From Kalaharituber pfeilii (lineage: Eukaryota; Ascomycota; Pezizomycetes; Pezizales; Pezizaceae): a stretch of DNA of 53,854 nucleotides. The position numbers and the translations under genes are program-made. Under the pieces are notes generated by a model. The model made no database searches and was not told the origin of the DNA. It saw only the letters and a list, made by a program, of their open reading frames with translations. How positions within the stretch are numbered: position 1 is the first letter of the stretch; every line of letters starts with the position of its first letter. The DNA lies in contig WHUZ01000171.1 in NCBI GenBank assembly GCA_015179045.1, forward strand, positions 1 to 53,854. Reading direction: 5' to 3'. This document shows positions 24,001 to 35,680 of the stretch, piece by piece.

Positions 24001-26673
24001 TTTCCTTCGACAGACTGTTGACCGACGACCGCAGTCATTTGGGAGATGTTGATGGTAGAGCCCTTTGATCCAGAACGAGCCATCTGAGTAGCGTTATTGA
24101 GATCTTTCAGGGACTTTTCGGTAACGGAACCAGCTACATCACGAGCATTGTTGAGTGCCTTTGATACCAGCGACTCAAAAGTATCCCTGATGTTCATACC
24201 AGGGAGTGGTTCCAATCTGTTGTCGTGAGCTTTAGCAGTAACCTCCTCGACTTCCGCCTTGTGCTGATTCACAGTTTCCTCAATCTTCTTAATCGTAACC
24301 TTATCTGGAATGGTGTCGCCGATACCAATACTAAAACCGTTCTGCAAAAGCCAGTAATTCACGACTCGCTGAGCGCCATTGAAGAACTCAAGGCAACGTA
24401 GCGATCCCTTTTCGTTGTAGATGATATGAATAAGGGATGTAGATGTGGCACCAACAGCTTTCTTGTTCAGCAATCCAAACATTAAATCACCTCCATGGAC
24501 AAGAAGCCCTGTGTCATTCAACGGAGACCACCCATCGGCAAGATCCACCTTGTTGATTCCTTGAGGAATGACCAAACTGATAACCTGCTTCCCTGTCCAT
24601 CGTGGCCTTGGTTTTAGGATAGTTGGTCTAGGAATATTTCCATCCCAATTGGGAATCCACATCAGAATCTGCATAAGTTGATTTTTATCCAAAAATATGT
24701 CCCTTCTACAAATTTTGTAGATCCCGCACAATGTATCCTGCACAATACCCATAAGGGGACCGTTCTTTTGCGGAGAAACAATCTGAAGAGGTACCATGCA
24801 CAACTGGCTGATTTCCGCTCTTGTTTCTTCTGATTGCGGTACGTGAAGATTCATCTCGTCGCCATCAAAGTCGGCATTATAGGGTGAAGTAACTGACAGG
24901 TTTAGACGGAAAGTTGAATATGGCATAACCTTCACCCTGTGACCCATCATAGATTCCTTGTGCAATGATGGTTGACGGTTGAAGATAATGAAATCACCGT
25001 CAACAATGTGTCTCTCCACTTTCCATCCATATTGCAAGGCAATCTCGCCAGCACGCTTATGATGTCGCAAGTCTATGCGTTCTCCGGTGTCTCGAATGAC
25101 GTATTTGGCACCAGGATGCTCATTAGGTCCATTTTTGACGAGCTCATGTAATTTGTGGATATTGTAGGGCGTCACTGTCTCTGGATAGGTAAGAGTACGA
25201 GCAATACTTCGGGGCACCCCGACTTCATCTAAGGAAAGATTAGGGTCTCCAGTAATGACTGTACGGGCTGAAAAGTCGACACGCTTCCCCATCAAATTTC
25301 CTCGAAGACGTCCCTCCTTTCCTTTTAACCTTGCACGAATAGCTTTAACCGGCCTCCCTGATTTTTGTAGTGCTTGTGGCTGACCGGCAATATCATTATC
25401 CATATAAGTTGCCACATGCCATTGAAGTAAAGTCTCGAATTCGGAAACAACGTGTCCAGGTGAACCGTCCTGTTCGCATTGCCGTACACTAGCATTCGCT
25501 CGTAAGATTTCAGCAAGTTTGTATGTCAAGTCGTCCTCTCCACGCATTCCCCCACCTCCCATTCCATCCACAGAAATACTGGGTCGAACTGGCGGTGGCG
25601 GTACTGCCAACACTGTAAGAATCATCCATTCAGGGCGAGCATAATCCTCATTTAACCCAAGTTTCCGAATATCCTCATCAGAGATGTGTTTGAAGATATT
25701 GAGCACTTCCTGTGGCGTAATCACCCTCTTATCCGGCTGCTGTGCACCACCCTCCTCCTGCTCATCCTTTGGAACCTTCCAGGTTCCCAGCAATTTCAAC
25801 CCTTCTCTCCTTATCGTAGGCTGATGGTTACCACATCCTCCATGAGGAATTGGTTTCTTTGCATTGGGGTCGGTTGATTCATCTTTAGGCTCGCTATCGT
25901 TCTCGCATACCATCTTGGGTTTGCAGATCTTCCAGACCTGGTTAAAGCGCATTTTGGGATCCCGACATCGCATGGCATACGCGAATTGTGGGTTACTCTG
26001 AAAGTGAAGAAGGTTAGCGCAAGGTGCAATGTGGAGGATACAGCAAGCAGCGCAGAAGTCGCGTCACTTCTACAAAGAAGCGACACTAACCTCGTCCACA
26101 AGAACTTTCCCGCAGTTAAAGCAAACGCATTCTAGGACTTTCTTGATCTTGTTGATGAAGCCTTTTGTTGAAAAAGGGTCAAGAGTTAGCAAGCAGCTCT
26201 AGCTTTCTTTTTGAGACAGGCCTCAATCAGAGAGAAAGAGTCCCATACCAACATGAAAGACGGGTTTCGCCAATTCAATGTGACCAAAATGACCAGGACA
26301 TTCGGCCATGTTTTCATCGCACTAGATGAAGGGAAGGCGTCAGCTTAAGCATGATGCTTGCAAGGCAGTTTAAGACATACAGTTGCGCATTTAAATGACC
26401 TGTCTATTGACCCGAGATGTGGATCATTTAAGCCCTTTTCCCGTGGCTTGTTCTTTTCTTCGTCCTGTAGAAGCAGACCTCGTTAGTAACCGCCTCTCGG
26501 GGCGTTCAAGGGCATGAAGGTCTGTCTGTAGGAAAATGAATACTAACCATTGTCTCTGGATACTCAATGTGGCAAACGCTCATCGCCTTGATCTCATCGG
26601 GAGATAACAGACCAAACTGAATCTCCTCGATGGTCTTGAGCGGGGCGCTTGAGTGCGGAAAGTTGAGCGTCAT
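21061..26673 (-). CDS. RPB1: RNA polymerase II largest subunit RPB1
   Basis: Six exons (26548-26673, 26381-26464, 26249-26321, 26091-26161, 21139-25997, 21061-21082) join to 1744 residues. The N-terminal zinc site [20 protein letters not shown] runs across exon junctions. The catalytic Mg2+ motif [15 protein letters not shown] lies near residue 490. The bridge helix has [20 protein letters not shown], and the trigger-loop region has [17 protein letters not shown]. The C-terminal domain from about residue 1490 has degenerate YSPTSP heptads, more regular towards the end ([13 protein letters not shown]). The large exon ends in TCCTGG before a consensus GTAAGT donor; reading on gives an immediate TAA (21135-21137). 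A CTAAC branch site and GCAG acceptor point to a final 22-nt exon encoding a short SPRNNG end. ATG 26673 gives the conserved [13 protein letters not shown] start. Confidence 0.96.
21083..21138 (-). other. Final RPB1 intron (56 nt)
   Basis: On the minus strand the donor is GTAAGT, the branch site CTAAC lies in GGGCTAACGAG, and the acceptor is GCAG. Spliced, the protein ends in GSPRNNG; unspliced, it stops right after the last Gly. The next exon has only 22 nt including the TAG stop. Confidence 0.75.
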
Positions 26674-28085
26674 TATGACCGCCGTTCAGGTCGCCGGGCT
26701 GAAAAACGGGCTGTGATTGGTGAAGGAAGGAAATGCGGTATGATAATTGAAGTGAGAAAAAGAAAAATAGAGATGGAGAAAAAACGCGAAAGTGAAACCC
26801 GGCTCCGAGGAAATATACTGGATTCGATCCCACCCGCTCTTTGCTTTTTTTCCTTTTTTTTTCTTTTTTTTTTTTTTTTTTTTTTTTCCTAAACTCAATA
26901 GAAAACTTCCAAAGCGCCTAGTATGCCGACCACGCGCTGACTCTAACCGTGGGCGTTTCCTTCTCTTTCAGATATCCACAGAACCAGTATTCTGAAATAC
27001 TTGCTTCCTTCCTGCCTCCACTCTTGCTTAATCCGTGTACTAGCTTAAAAATGGAATGTGGTGTAGCTGTGTCAAGACAATCGAAAGTTGGCGAAATGCA
27101 AGGAAATGGGCGAAACGAAGTGCTGTGCAAAAAAATGGAAATGGATGTAGAAAGCAATTGAAAAATAGAAATTCGTGAAGCGAGGTGATATTAGTTGCAG
27201 TATCGAGCTGGGTGGCGGCTGACAGTGGTTTCGAGGAATTATTTGGGCGGGGGCGGACGAGAAACGAGGGACACTAAGGAACACTGAATCTCCAGTCGAT
27301 GAGCGTGTAAGGGGTTGAACTGCTGACGGACGGGCAGTAAATCGACCGTCCTCCTGCCGGTGAGGGGGAAAGATTCGAGTCGAATATGGGCTTTTCCAGC
27401 CTCCGGGTGCTGAGAGGTGGATTTGGGAGGTGGGGGGTTGGAGGAGAGAGTGGCTCGTCGGGGAGGTTGTAAGGAGGATGGGGAAGGAGCCGTGGTCAGC
27501 GTTCGGATTCGTTGTACATCAAGGGCGCACTTTCCATACTCTTTGGCGCCGCCCGCAGCGATGGCTGCAAGGAAGAAAAGCCTAGCGGCTGACTAACGGG
27601 CGTGCTGGGCGGTCTTGGCCCTCTTGGCGCCGTCTTGGCCGCGCTAAGCAGCTCTGCTTGGTCAACTGAGGCTCAGGTTCAGCGACACGAGGGCTAAGGC
27701 TCACTCGCAGGCGAGCTTGCAGTCTCGAACCAGACTTCATACCGCTTACGAGCTTGCTGGTTTGTTGAATTAAGCTGCATGTCAGCCTTAAGGTGAGCAA
27801 CATAGTGAAGGGTTTGAGACGTGAATGCTATGGTACGGTGCTTTGCCAACTCCCGTGGAATGAAGAGTGGGAACTTCCTGGGGGGGCGAAGCTACTCTAT
27901 ATCATATTCCCGACTTGTGGCGCTAATGGTAAGCTTCACAGTTGCCAGACTTAGTCAGCGGTCGATGAGGCGAAGGGGCAGCGGCAGCAGGCCTATGATA
28001 CTTTGATACTTTGCCTGGCACGACCAGAAGGAGTACGGAGAGGGCCCCATGCATAGGGGCTTGGTAGCATATGAGACTAGGAGTA

Positions 28086-28140
<55 letters not shown>

Positions 28141-28693
28141 TGCATATCATAGTGCAACCAGACTAGCACGGGAGCTACAGCATATGCATATGCATAGCTC
28201 CGGCAGGGCCGCTTGTGGGACGCTCTTGGCGCCAGGCCACCCGCACCGCTTGCTCTCAAGGTACCCGTCATCCCTGCGCCCCGCCAAGCCAGCGCACCCA
28301 GCTGGCCGTGGTCGTCGCTGAACCGCCTCACCGTGCCTTCCGACGCAACCCCCCCCCCCTCCACCAGCTTCCGACTTATTCCCCCCTCCTCCCCACTTCT
28401 CGCACTCGAAGCGAACAATGAGCCCGCTGCGCTCGCACTCCTTCACATCTCTGGTTCCTTCGTCCCACCGAAGCCCGCCCCCTTCCATGAAACAATCGTG
28501 AGCTTCGGTACGCACAATAGCCTCGAGTGCCCCTCACTTCGTCAAAGACTCAAGACGGGCGGACTCGATACTCCCTGCGAGCGAGACCACTCACTCGACA
28601 AAGAAAGAGCATTGCCCAACGAGGCTCTTCATTACAGCAGCGCCCACAGTCTTTCTAGTTATTGTGTCTATTTTGACGAACGCTCGCACCACA
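26674..28693. other. Divergent intergenic region with a G53 tract
   Basis: It separates the RPB1 start (minus) from the 742-residue gene (plus) and must hold both promoters. A 24-T run lies at 26864-26887. From about 27500 the base composition turns G/C-rich. A run of 53 G lies at 28087-28139, followed by a CATATGCATATGCATA repeat near 28181-28196. No protein match is evident; the Gly- or Pro-rich frames through the G tract are artefacts of it. Confidence 0.5.
28087..28139 (+). repeat. Uninterrupted run of 53 G
   Basis: Fifty-three consecutive G are read on the plus strand. Such a tract can form G-quadruplex or triplex DNA and is normally unstable. It lies about 550 bp upstream of the ATG at 28694. 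The exact length may be affected by sequencing or assembly. Confidence 0.9.
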
Positions 28694-30922
28694 ATGGCGC
28701 TTAAAAGCACCTCCAGTACTGGTGCCTCCACCCCCGCCTCCACCATCGCTCTTGACGGATTCGAGACCGAAGAAGATAGCACCAGCAGCGAATACATTCT
28801 TTCGCAACCTCAATCTCACTCTCAACCCCAGCATCAAAAGCCCCCACCAATAACCACCCGCCGCCTCCGCTCCGGCTCCCCCTCCTCATCCTTCTCTACC
28901 TCCACAAACCCCTTTCCCCAATACCCCCGCCGGGCAACCAGACGCATCACCCAGGCCTCCACCCCTACACGCAATTCTCCTCGCCTTACGCACAGGCTCG
29001 GGCCCGCTCGCCAACGGACATCAAGTTCCGTAACTACTGGTAACGGCATGACGTCTCGGCCGTACACACCCACTTCAGAGTTCGATACTTCTTCAATAGC
29101 CCCTCCACCACCATCACCAAAAGTAATATCATCGGAGAAGCGGGCACGGAAGGTCCGCCGGCGGAAACCCGCACAAGACTTACAAGACCGAATTCCGGAG
29201 GGATTACCCAGAGACTACTACGAGCCGCTCGAGGAGTATGAACCCGAGTATGATATCTCCGATTACGCTATGCCCGCTCCACCCTCCTCGTCTAAGCCGC
29301 GGCCGCGCCGCCATACACCATCCAGCAAATCCGAACACCCATTCTCATCCATCACCACCCACTTCTCCGATGTCTTCGCTATTTTGCTATTCCTCCTCAA
29401 GGCCATCTTCAGCCTACTCAAAAAACCATTAATGTTCCTCCTCACCCTTTATCTCTTCGCCGCCGTCACCTCTCTTGCAGGCGGTCACATAACAAGCGTG
29501 GTCTATCACAGTCTCCGCTCCCTTTGTCTGCTCCCAGGTGTCACAACATTCCACCTTCTTCCTTTCTGCCCTAGCACCCCCAGCACCTCCTCCTTTTTCG
29601 AGCAGCCCACCTGGTCAGATTGGCTCAGTCACAATGCCCTCTCTTCCCCCTCCGGAGCCTCCTGGACCTCCATCTTCAGACCCCAACGTTATCCAGCACC
29701 AGACTTCACTCAACTCACCCACCTACAATCCCACTTCTCCTCGATCCTATCAAACTCCGAAATCGGCTCCATCATGGGCCTGGAGCTCAAAAATGCTGAG
29801 ATCTCCCTGCGCGATCTTAGCACGCTGGTCAAAGCCAGCAGGCTGCAATGCCGGCCAACGCTGGCGTCGCATTTAGACGGGTTTGTGGCATCATCGAAGG
29901 CTGTCTCCTTAGATTTGAGTCGGCTCGAGTCGAAAGTCGGCGGAGCAATTGACATTGTGCTGGCGATGAACAAGTACTCGCTGCAGTCTCTCGAGGCTGC
30001 CAAGCAAAGATCAATGGAGATTATGGATGCTCGCCTCTCGGGCGGAATAGTGGGGATGCTGCTTGCCCCCTTCCGCATGGCAGAAGCCACAGTCATTCAG
30101 AATGCCGTGCGAGACACTTTTCTCAGCGCCTCCACGGTCCTTGAACGGAACCTCCGTACCCTAATCCTTGAGGCCGAACTAGTTTATCGCAAACTCGACT
30201 CTTTGGACAAAAAGCTCAATACCATCTCTGAAATTGTAGCAACTGAAGATGGCCGCGTGAGCGCAATGACCGAAGAGGTGCTTGCAGAGCTGTGGACTTT
30301 GCTGGGTGGGAATAGAAGGAAGCTAGGAAGTCTAAGAGGGCACAGTGAGTTGTTACGGAATGTGGCAGTTTTCAAGTCAAGGGCCCTAGCGCAGGTGAGC
30401 AAGACGTTGTTGGAGCTGCAGACGATGTATACGGATTTGGAGAGCTTGAGAGACACGGTAGCTGCGCCTTTGATAGAGGAGGCCGCAAGGGACGAGGAGG
30501 ATGGGGGAGATGAGGGGAGGGATAGAGACAAAAAGCAGACTGGATCAGGAGCAACTGCGGGAGAGGACACCCATGAGAAGAATAAGACGCCTAGGAGAGG
30601 CATTGTCCCGCTGGAAGTTCAAATTGAGGCGGTTAAACTGGGCGCGCAGCGCCTAGAGCAAGGGCTGCGGAGAGCCAGGGAAAAGCTCGACGAGGACGTG
30701 CGGAGGGTAGTGGATAGAGTCCTGAGCGAGGAGCGATCTTCAGGACAGTCGGACGGGAGAAGCAAGGGCGGGAGGTTCGCAGAGAGGATAGAGGATAGGG
30801 CGGAGAGCGAGCAGGAGAGGGAATGGGAGAGGAAGCGGGAGGATATGAAAGGGAAGTGGGAAAAGGTGAGGAGGAACTGGGATGGGGATGGGGGTGCAGA
30901 GGAGTTTGAGCCGAGGTGGTGA
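28694..30922 (+). CDS. Membrane and coiled-coil protein of unknown function
   Basis: A single exon of 742 residues. The first ATG with a good context is ACAATGG at 28694. Residues 1-220 are Ser/Pro/Thr-rich and disordered, with a basic patch RARKVRRRKP near residue 155. Two hydrophobic stretches follow at about 226-244 (VFAILLFLLKAIFSLL) and 250-270 (LMFLLTLYLFAAVTSLAGG), separated by KKP, as in one hairpin or two transmembrane helices. From about 340 to 640 the sequence is helical with regular heptad-like spacing, then charged Glu/Lys/Arg-rich to the end. The layout (disordered basic N-terminus, membrane segment, long luminal or cytosolic coiled coil) resembles nuclear-envelope or ER proteins, but that is inference. 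I do not recognise the family. Confidence 0.85.
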   Translation: MALKSTSSTGASTPASTIALDGFETEEDSTSSEYILSQPQSHSQPQHQKPPPITTRRLRSGSPSSSFSTSTNPFPQYPRRATRRITQASTPTRNSPRLTHRLGPARQRTSSSVTTGNGMTSRPYTPTSEFDTSSIAPPPPSPKVISSEKRARKVRRRKPAQDLQDRIPEGLPRDYYEPLEEYEPEYDISDYAMPAPPSSSKPRPRRHTPSSKSEHPFSSITTHFSDVFAILLFLLKAIFSLLKKPLMFLLTLYLFAAVTSLAGGHITSVVYHSLRSLCLLPGVTTFHLLPFCPSTPSTSSFFEQPTWSDWLSHNALSSPSGASWTSIFRPQRYPAPDFTQLTHLQSHFSSILSNSEIGSIMGLELKNAEISLRDLSTLVKASRLQCRPTLASHLDGFVASSKAVSLDLSRLESKVGGAIDIVLAMNKYSLQSLEAAKQRSMEIMDARLSGGIVGMLLAPFRMAEATVIQNAVRDTFLSASTVLERNLRTLILEAELVYRKLDSLDKKLNTISEIVATEDGRVSAMTEEVLAELWTLLGGNRRKLGSLRGHSELLRNVAVFKSRALAQVSKTLLELQTMYTDLESLRDTVAAPLIEEAARDEEDGGDEGRDRDKKQTGSGATAGEDTHEKNKTPRRGIVPLEVQIEAVKLGAQRLEQGLRRAREKLDEDVRRVVDRVLSEERSSGQSDGRSKGGRFAERIEDRAESEQEREWERKREDMKGKWEKVRRNWDGDGGAEEFEPRW

Positions 30923-31418
30923 TCGGGGGCAAGGGTACCGCGAAGGGAGGCTTGGTATAGGGGCGTTTTGTGTACATGTAATTTATCAGTTTTTCTTTTT
31001 GGATTTCATTTTCGGCTACCCGTATTTTGGAAATCCCATGGATATCATCAATAAACTTGTACTCAATCATATTAACACATCGTATATACAATTGCATTGC
31101 ATCTCCAAATTAACATGCTCTCTACCACACATGAAATAGCCACCACCACCACCACCACCACCACCACCATAACCACCATAACCATACGTTCGCTACTCTG
31201 CTGCTGGAAGCTTCCCTCGTAAGGGAAAAAGCAGCATAGACATGTTGCATCAAATGTTTACACACCTAGGTAGAATTCACTACCAGTGAGTTACTACTTA
31301 TGTAGACATCTCACCCTAAACCACACACAGAACATGTTTTGAGGTACCTGTAAGGTTGATATATAATGAAAAACATGGAAAACATAATAAAACACACACA
31401 AACACACACACAAACACA

Positions 31419-31456
<38 letters not shown>

Positions 31457-31565
31457 AAAAAGTGAAAAAAGAAAAAAAGAAACACACCTCAACAAACGAA
31501 ATAACAGAGCAGAAGTCATTTCTCAAGCCTATCCAAAAAATTCCCCCTTTTACCCAAACTACAAT
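30923..31565. other. 3' region with simple repeats
   Basis: It lies between two converging genes. It contains (CAC)n at 31141-31169 and an interrupted (CA)n tract at 31391-31456. No gene is seen. Confidence 0.6.
31391..31456 (+). repeat. Interrupted (CA)n microsatellite
   Basis: Alternating CA units broken by single extra A residues run for about 65 bp. The tract lies in the 3' region of the minus-strand dsRBD-like gene. Confidence 0.9.
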
Positions 31566-33344
31566 TCATGACAAATCCTCCTCCTCTTCTTCTTCCTCCT
31601 GCGCTACTGCCAGCCCCACCGTTCCCACCTTCTTCCCTCCGCTACCCTCCACCTCACCTCCGCTCACCTCTCCACTCACCTCCTCGCCCTCCTCCTCCTC
31701 TTCCTCTTCCTCCTCCTCTTCCTCCTCATACTTCGGATTCAGCCCCACAATCTTCACCCCGACCCTCTTACTCTCCCTCCTGACCATCCAATACATCACC
31801 AGTTCTGCCACCTGCGTTTTCGCCGTCGGCTTCCCATACACATTTTTCACCGGCCCAATCTGCACCGTTTGCTCGACGCCAACGCTCGGTCTCACCCTCT
31901 TCACGAGCGCCTTTGCATCCACTAATGCCGGCACGTCTGGCATGGCATCGAACACGTACTCTGGCGAACACAACCCCAGCTTCGGGCACAGCCACTGGAC
32001 AAGCTGGGGCGGCGTGCCGTTGGTAGCTAGTTCAGGCGGTACCACAATCTCCGTTTCCTTCTTGCCCAGCCCAGGCATCAAATTGCTTCCGTCCCCATCG
32101 CCAGCAGCCGCGGCTGCAGCGGCTGCGAATCCAGCAGTTCTTTCCGCAGCGCTCCTAGCCGCGGGGTCCATTTTCCAGATCCACAGTACCGCTTCCTTAG
32201 CCGCAGCTGCCTTTGCGGCCTTCTTTTTCCGATAAAATGACGAGGAGGAGCCAAAGATTGTGGGATTCGTATTCAGCTCGTTTTCTTGCCCAGTAAGCTC
32301 TGGAATGCGGAGGTCACATGCGAAGGCAGAACCAGAGAGGGTTTGGTATAGGGAGTAGAGAGGCGGCTTGAAGCGGCGTTTTTGGACGTACACTATGTGA
32401 GAAAGAGGATTGTTAGTTCGATATGAACATATCCAATATCAAATATCAAAATACCTATGGGTATAGACAAACCGCTCTCTCCATTCATCACTTCACCCAA
32501 CCGACCCAATTCTGACCAAAAGAGAGAGAAAAGAAAGTAAACACGTACTGTTCAACACCCCGACCCAATCTCCTTCCACATCTCCCTCTTCCACAGCCAC
32601 TCCCTCGATTCCAATTGCACTCCCCCCCGACTCTTTCACCGTGCTAACCAACACCCCCCCCTTCCCCCCTGCTCCCATCTTACCCCCCGCTCTTCCCCAT
32701 CCTGCCACCGTTTCCTTCAACCACTCCAGACCACCCTTTGCCACCGCCTCCTTCGCAAGTTTCTTACTCGGGTACGGCCCATCATCCACAAACTCCTTTT
32801 CCACCTTCCCACCAAACATAATCCTCAACGTAACACAAAAAGTCTGAAGGCCACCCTTAACCGCCCTCAGCCCGTTCGCCTGCCCGTTTGCACTGCCGCT
32901 CCCGCCAGCGCCAGCATCCCCTCCGGAAGCCTCAACAGTCCCACACTCCCTCACGTCAAACTCCGCCGTAATCACCCTCAATCCCGCGTCCCCCTTTGCC
33001 TCTGAGCCCGAGACACGACTCACCCGCTGAATCATCTCATTCAAATCCTTCACATAGGTCGTCGTAATCGATGTTGAGACCTTTACTGCTGTTCCCACCT
33101 CCCCGTTCCTCCTTGGCGACATGGGCGGCGGCGCCCCATCATCCGCCCCTGTATGGCTGCTCCGCTTCTGCCTCTTCCTTTCCTTGCCGCCTTGACTATC
33201 GGGGGAGGGCGAGGCAGGGCCATTATTCGGAGTCTCGCTTCTGTCAGGACTGCTGCTGTGCTCAGAGTGCAGCTGCGCAATGTAATCCTCGACGTTAATC
33301 GTGCCATCGTTGGCAGCAGCTGCGGCTGCGGCTGCAGGGGGCAT
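31566..33344 (-). CDS. Protein with two dsRNA-binding-like segments
   Basis: Two exons (32549-33344 and 31566-32392) with a 156-nt intron (GTACGT..ATAG) give 540 residues. The first in-frame ATG starts an Ala-rich MPPAAAAAAAANDG segment. Segment one (TFCVTLRIMFGGKVEKEF, then GPYPSKKLAKEAVAKGGLEWL) and segment two (PPLYSLYQTLSGSAFACDLRI, then FYRKKKAAKAAAAKEAVLWI) look like dsRBM folds: an extended β part, then KKxAKxxAAxxAL-type helix 2. The second matches the KKxAK/AA pattern better. A poly-Glu run sits near the C-terminus, and there are Ser/Pro-rich linkers. No RNase III or deaminase domain is seen. RNA binding is inference; the family has no name that I recognise. Confidence 0.78.
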
Positions 33345-34046
33345 GTGTACGGCTGATCGAAGCTTGAAGCCTCCGAGCGGTAGGTGGCAGGCAAGTAGGG
33401 ACGTTCGCTTGTGTATTCCTCCAAATGCACCGGCGAGTGAACGGGAAAAGCAAGTGGGGCTAAGACCGGCGTGCAATTGCCGTATGAAAGTGAGGCCCTA
33501 CGCAGGCTCGGATTGTCACAACAACCAAGATGATGCTCGTTGGGGGGGGGGGGATGGGCTGCTGTGCACTCGGAGCTGGTGTACCAACAGCGCTCTGCGC
33601 TCGAGCTGCGTGCGCTCTTTATGTGCTCTGCTCTGGCGCAGCCCGCTGTGCGGCCGTGTGCGGGGAAGCGCTGCGTCGGGGCAGCGGGGACGGGGCTGAG
33701 CAAGGCTGCATGGCGGGTGGCCTTTGTCTCCGTGCTACGTAAGCAGGCCTGCGGGCCTGCGCATATGGTGCGACTTGCGCAGTGCGGTGCGTCAATTTCG
33801 GCAAGCAGAGATTCTTTTGCAAACATGTAGAATACAACTAGACTAGGCATGCGCGGCGGAAGGGCCTTATGCATCACCAGTCGCCCACATAATAATCCAT
33901 CGGTCTTGAATCCACCCGCTATTCGGGCGTAGTATCCCTAGAAACAGGAAACAAATAACGCAGGAAAAAAAAAAGTCACAGCAAGCAAAGGAGGACTAAA
34001 TCCATGCTGTCCTCGTTGACGGCCCAGTGCCAGTCACGTCCTGCAT
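33345..34046. other. G/C-rich intergenic region
   Basis: The stretch from about 33345 to 33830 is G/C-rich, with a 12-G run near 33541-33552. It lies directly upstream of the dsRBD-like gene (minus strand) and probably holds its promoter and leader. Overlapping frames on both strands have no recognisable content. Confidence 0.45.
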
Positions 34047-35680
34047 CTAGAGAATATTATCCAATTCCACCAACGGTGTATTGTTTCTTCCAGTATCAGC
34101 CTTTGTGACCATCTCCTTCGCCCCAGGAATAGAGTTGTCTTCGCCAACCAACCCTTGATGCGCAGCTTGCATTTGCTTCTGCGACCCTGTAGTCATTCCA
34201 ATCTTCATAGACTTGGAGATCATAGGATCAGCCTTATCCTCCTTGCGGGATGATTGCTCGGTATACACAAGCTGGAAGGATTTTGTGGATTGCTGACTAT
34301 GAAGGCTGGATACAGAATCCGCTCTCATCCTCGCAGAGGTAATGGTGTCAGTCGCTGGGGTGCCCGTCCCAGTGGTTTGGCAAGGAGAGTGCATGGAATG
34401 GCCAGGGGATATCCCCACGGAGTCCACAATTTGCTGCATCCGAGAAACCCCAGAGCAAGTGCCATCTTCTGGTTTCTGAATCTCTGAGATGTTAATTTTT
34501 TTGTTCTCTATACCACAACTAAATGGATCAAGGTTTGCAGAGGCAACCGCTGGCTGCAAATCTGGGAAGGAAGTCTTCTCGAGCGATGGAATTGCTGAGT
34601 TCAGGTCAAAGGCTGGAGGAGCAGCCGCTGGAATGAAAGGCTTTCTAGTAGGGGAATGCGAATGAGCAGGGCTTCCAAACGCCCCCCCAACTTGATGGTG
34701 AGTTGGGACGGAAATTGGAAACCAGCGTGCTAAGGAATTATCATATTTGCGAGTGGTTGGATAGTAAATACCCACGGATTCGAGGAATTCTAGAACACCA
34801 ATAAACATTAGCGAAGCTCTACTTTACCAGGCTTAAGTCTACGTACCTTGAGGAGCATATCTGTAGTAGAAGCAGACAAGATTCTTCAACCTCATGTAAG
34901 AAACTTCGCCATTGTCAACTGCATTGCCAGCAACGCCCTCAGATATCACAATTTTGATGCGTCCCAATTCAGTATCTCCATTTGCCCACTGGTTGAGAGA
35001 GTCGTGATTGAAGGCTGGAAATGTAAGATTACGCTTTCGAGTGCCAAATGTTGAAGTAACTGCTGACACCAATCAGAAACTGTTACCTAAAAATAAGTGA
35101 CCAAAATGGGATATTACTTGGGTATGAATCTGTCAGGCAGTTGTTAGCGATATTTCACTCCACTGATGAATCAAGGAAGCACTCACCAACAACCATCGGC
35201 CAACCAGAATTGACAGGGCATACGACGTAACTATAATAATCCAAAGATTAGCATACAGTTGAGAAACGCTACTGAGGACAAGTAGGATTCCCGACGTAAT
35301 AGGTACCCCATCTATAAAAAGTCTCGCTTCAATCATAGCCTGGGTACCAGACTCCAAAGTTGAGCTCACTTCTGGGGTAGTCCATGAATGAATCGAGATT
35401 TGGAATGGTGTTCCGGGAGAGAGCATGGGAATATACGTTGATACAGTTGGTAAACTCTTAGATTCACTCTTCCCAGGATTCTCTGGGTCCTCAGATGTCA
35501 CCCTCGAAAGGAAAGCCTGATCTTTTCACAGTCAGATTACAGTTGAATCTCTCAAGTGTATTCAACAGACAGAGATCTCATACCTGGGTCAGGGATATTG
35601 CAGAATTCAGTGGTGAACTCCTGAATCGGAGTTGCATCATTGGCAGGAAAGATGAGTACATCCCAATTTTGAAAACGCAT
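34047..35680 (-). CDS. Conserved fungal protein of unknown function (FQNWDVLIFP type)
   Basis: Minus-strand gene with about six exons. Exon 1 is 35584-35680 and starts MRFQNWDVLIFPANDATPIQ. The middle exon carries PMLSPGTPFQISIHSW and EARLFIDGVPI. One or two small exons follow near 35190-35235 (reading NSGWPMVV) and near 35120. The next ends at 34847 and includes FPAFNHDSLNQW, GRIKIVISEG and CFYYRYAPQ. The last, 34047-34789, opens with EFLESVGIYYP and is then Ser/Pro/Thr-rich. This order of motifs resembles a fungal family I know only as hypothetical proteins; the fold looks like a β-rich N-terminal domain. The exact junctions between 35070 and 35510 are uncertain, including an AAAAG acceptor needed to keep frame near 35530. 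No function can be assigned. Confidence 0.68.

Noticed and set aside
26810..26840. GGATTCGATCC, B-box-like, near the RPB1 5' end
   Set aside because: No T stem or A box; it lies in the RPB1 upstream region.
28049..28418. Open frames encoding poly-Gly or poly-Pro
   Set aside because: They are simply the G53 tract read in different frames.
31391..31456. Possible CRISPR-like or satellite array
   Set aside because: It is an ordinary interrupted CA microsatellite with no spacers.
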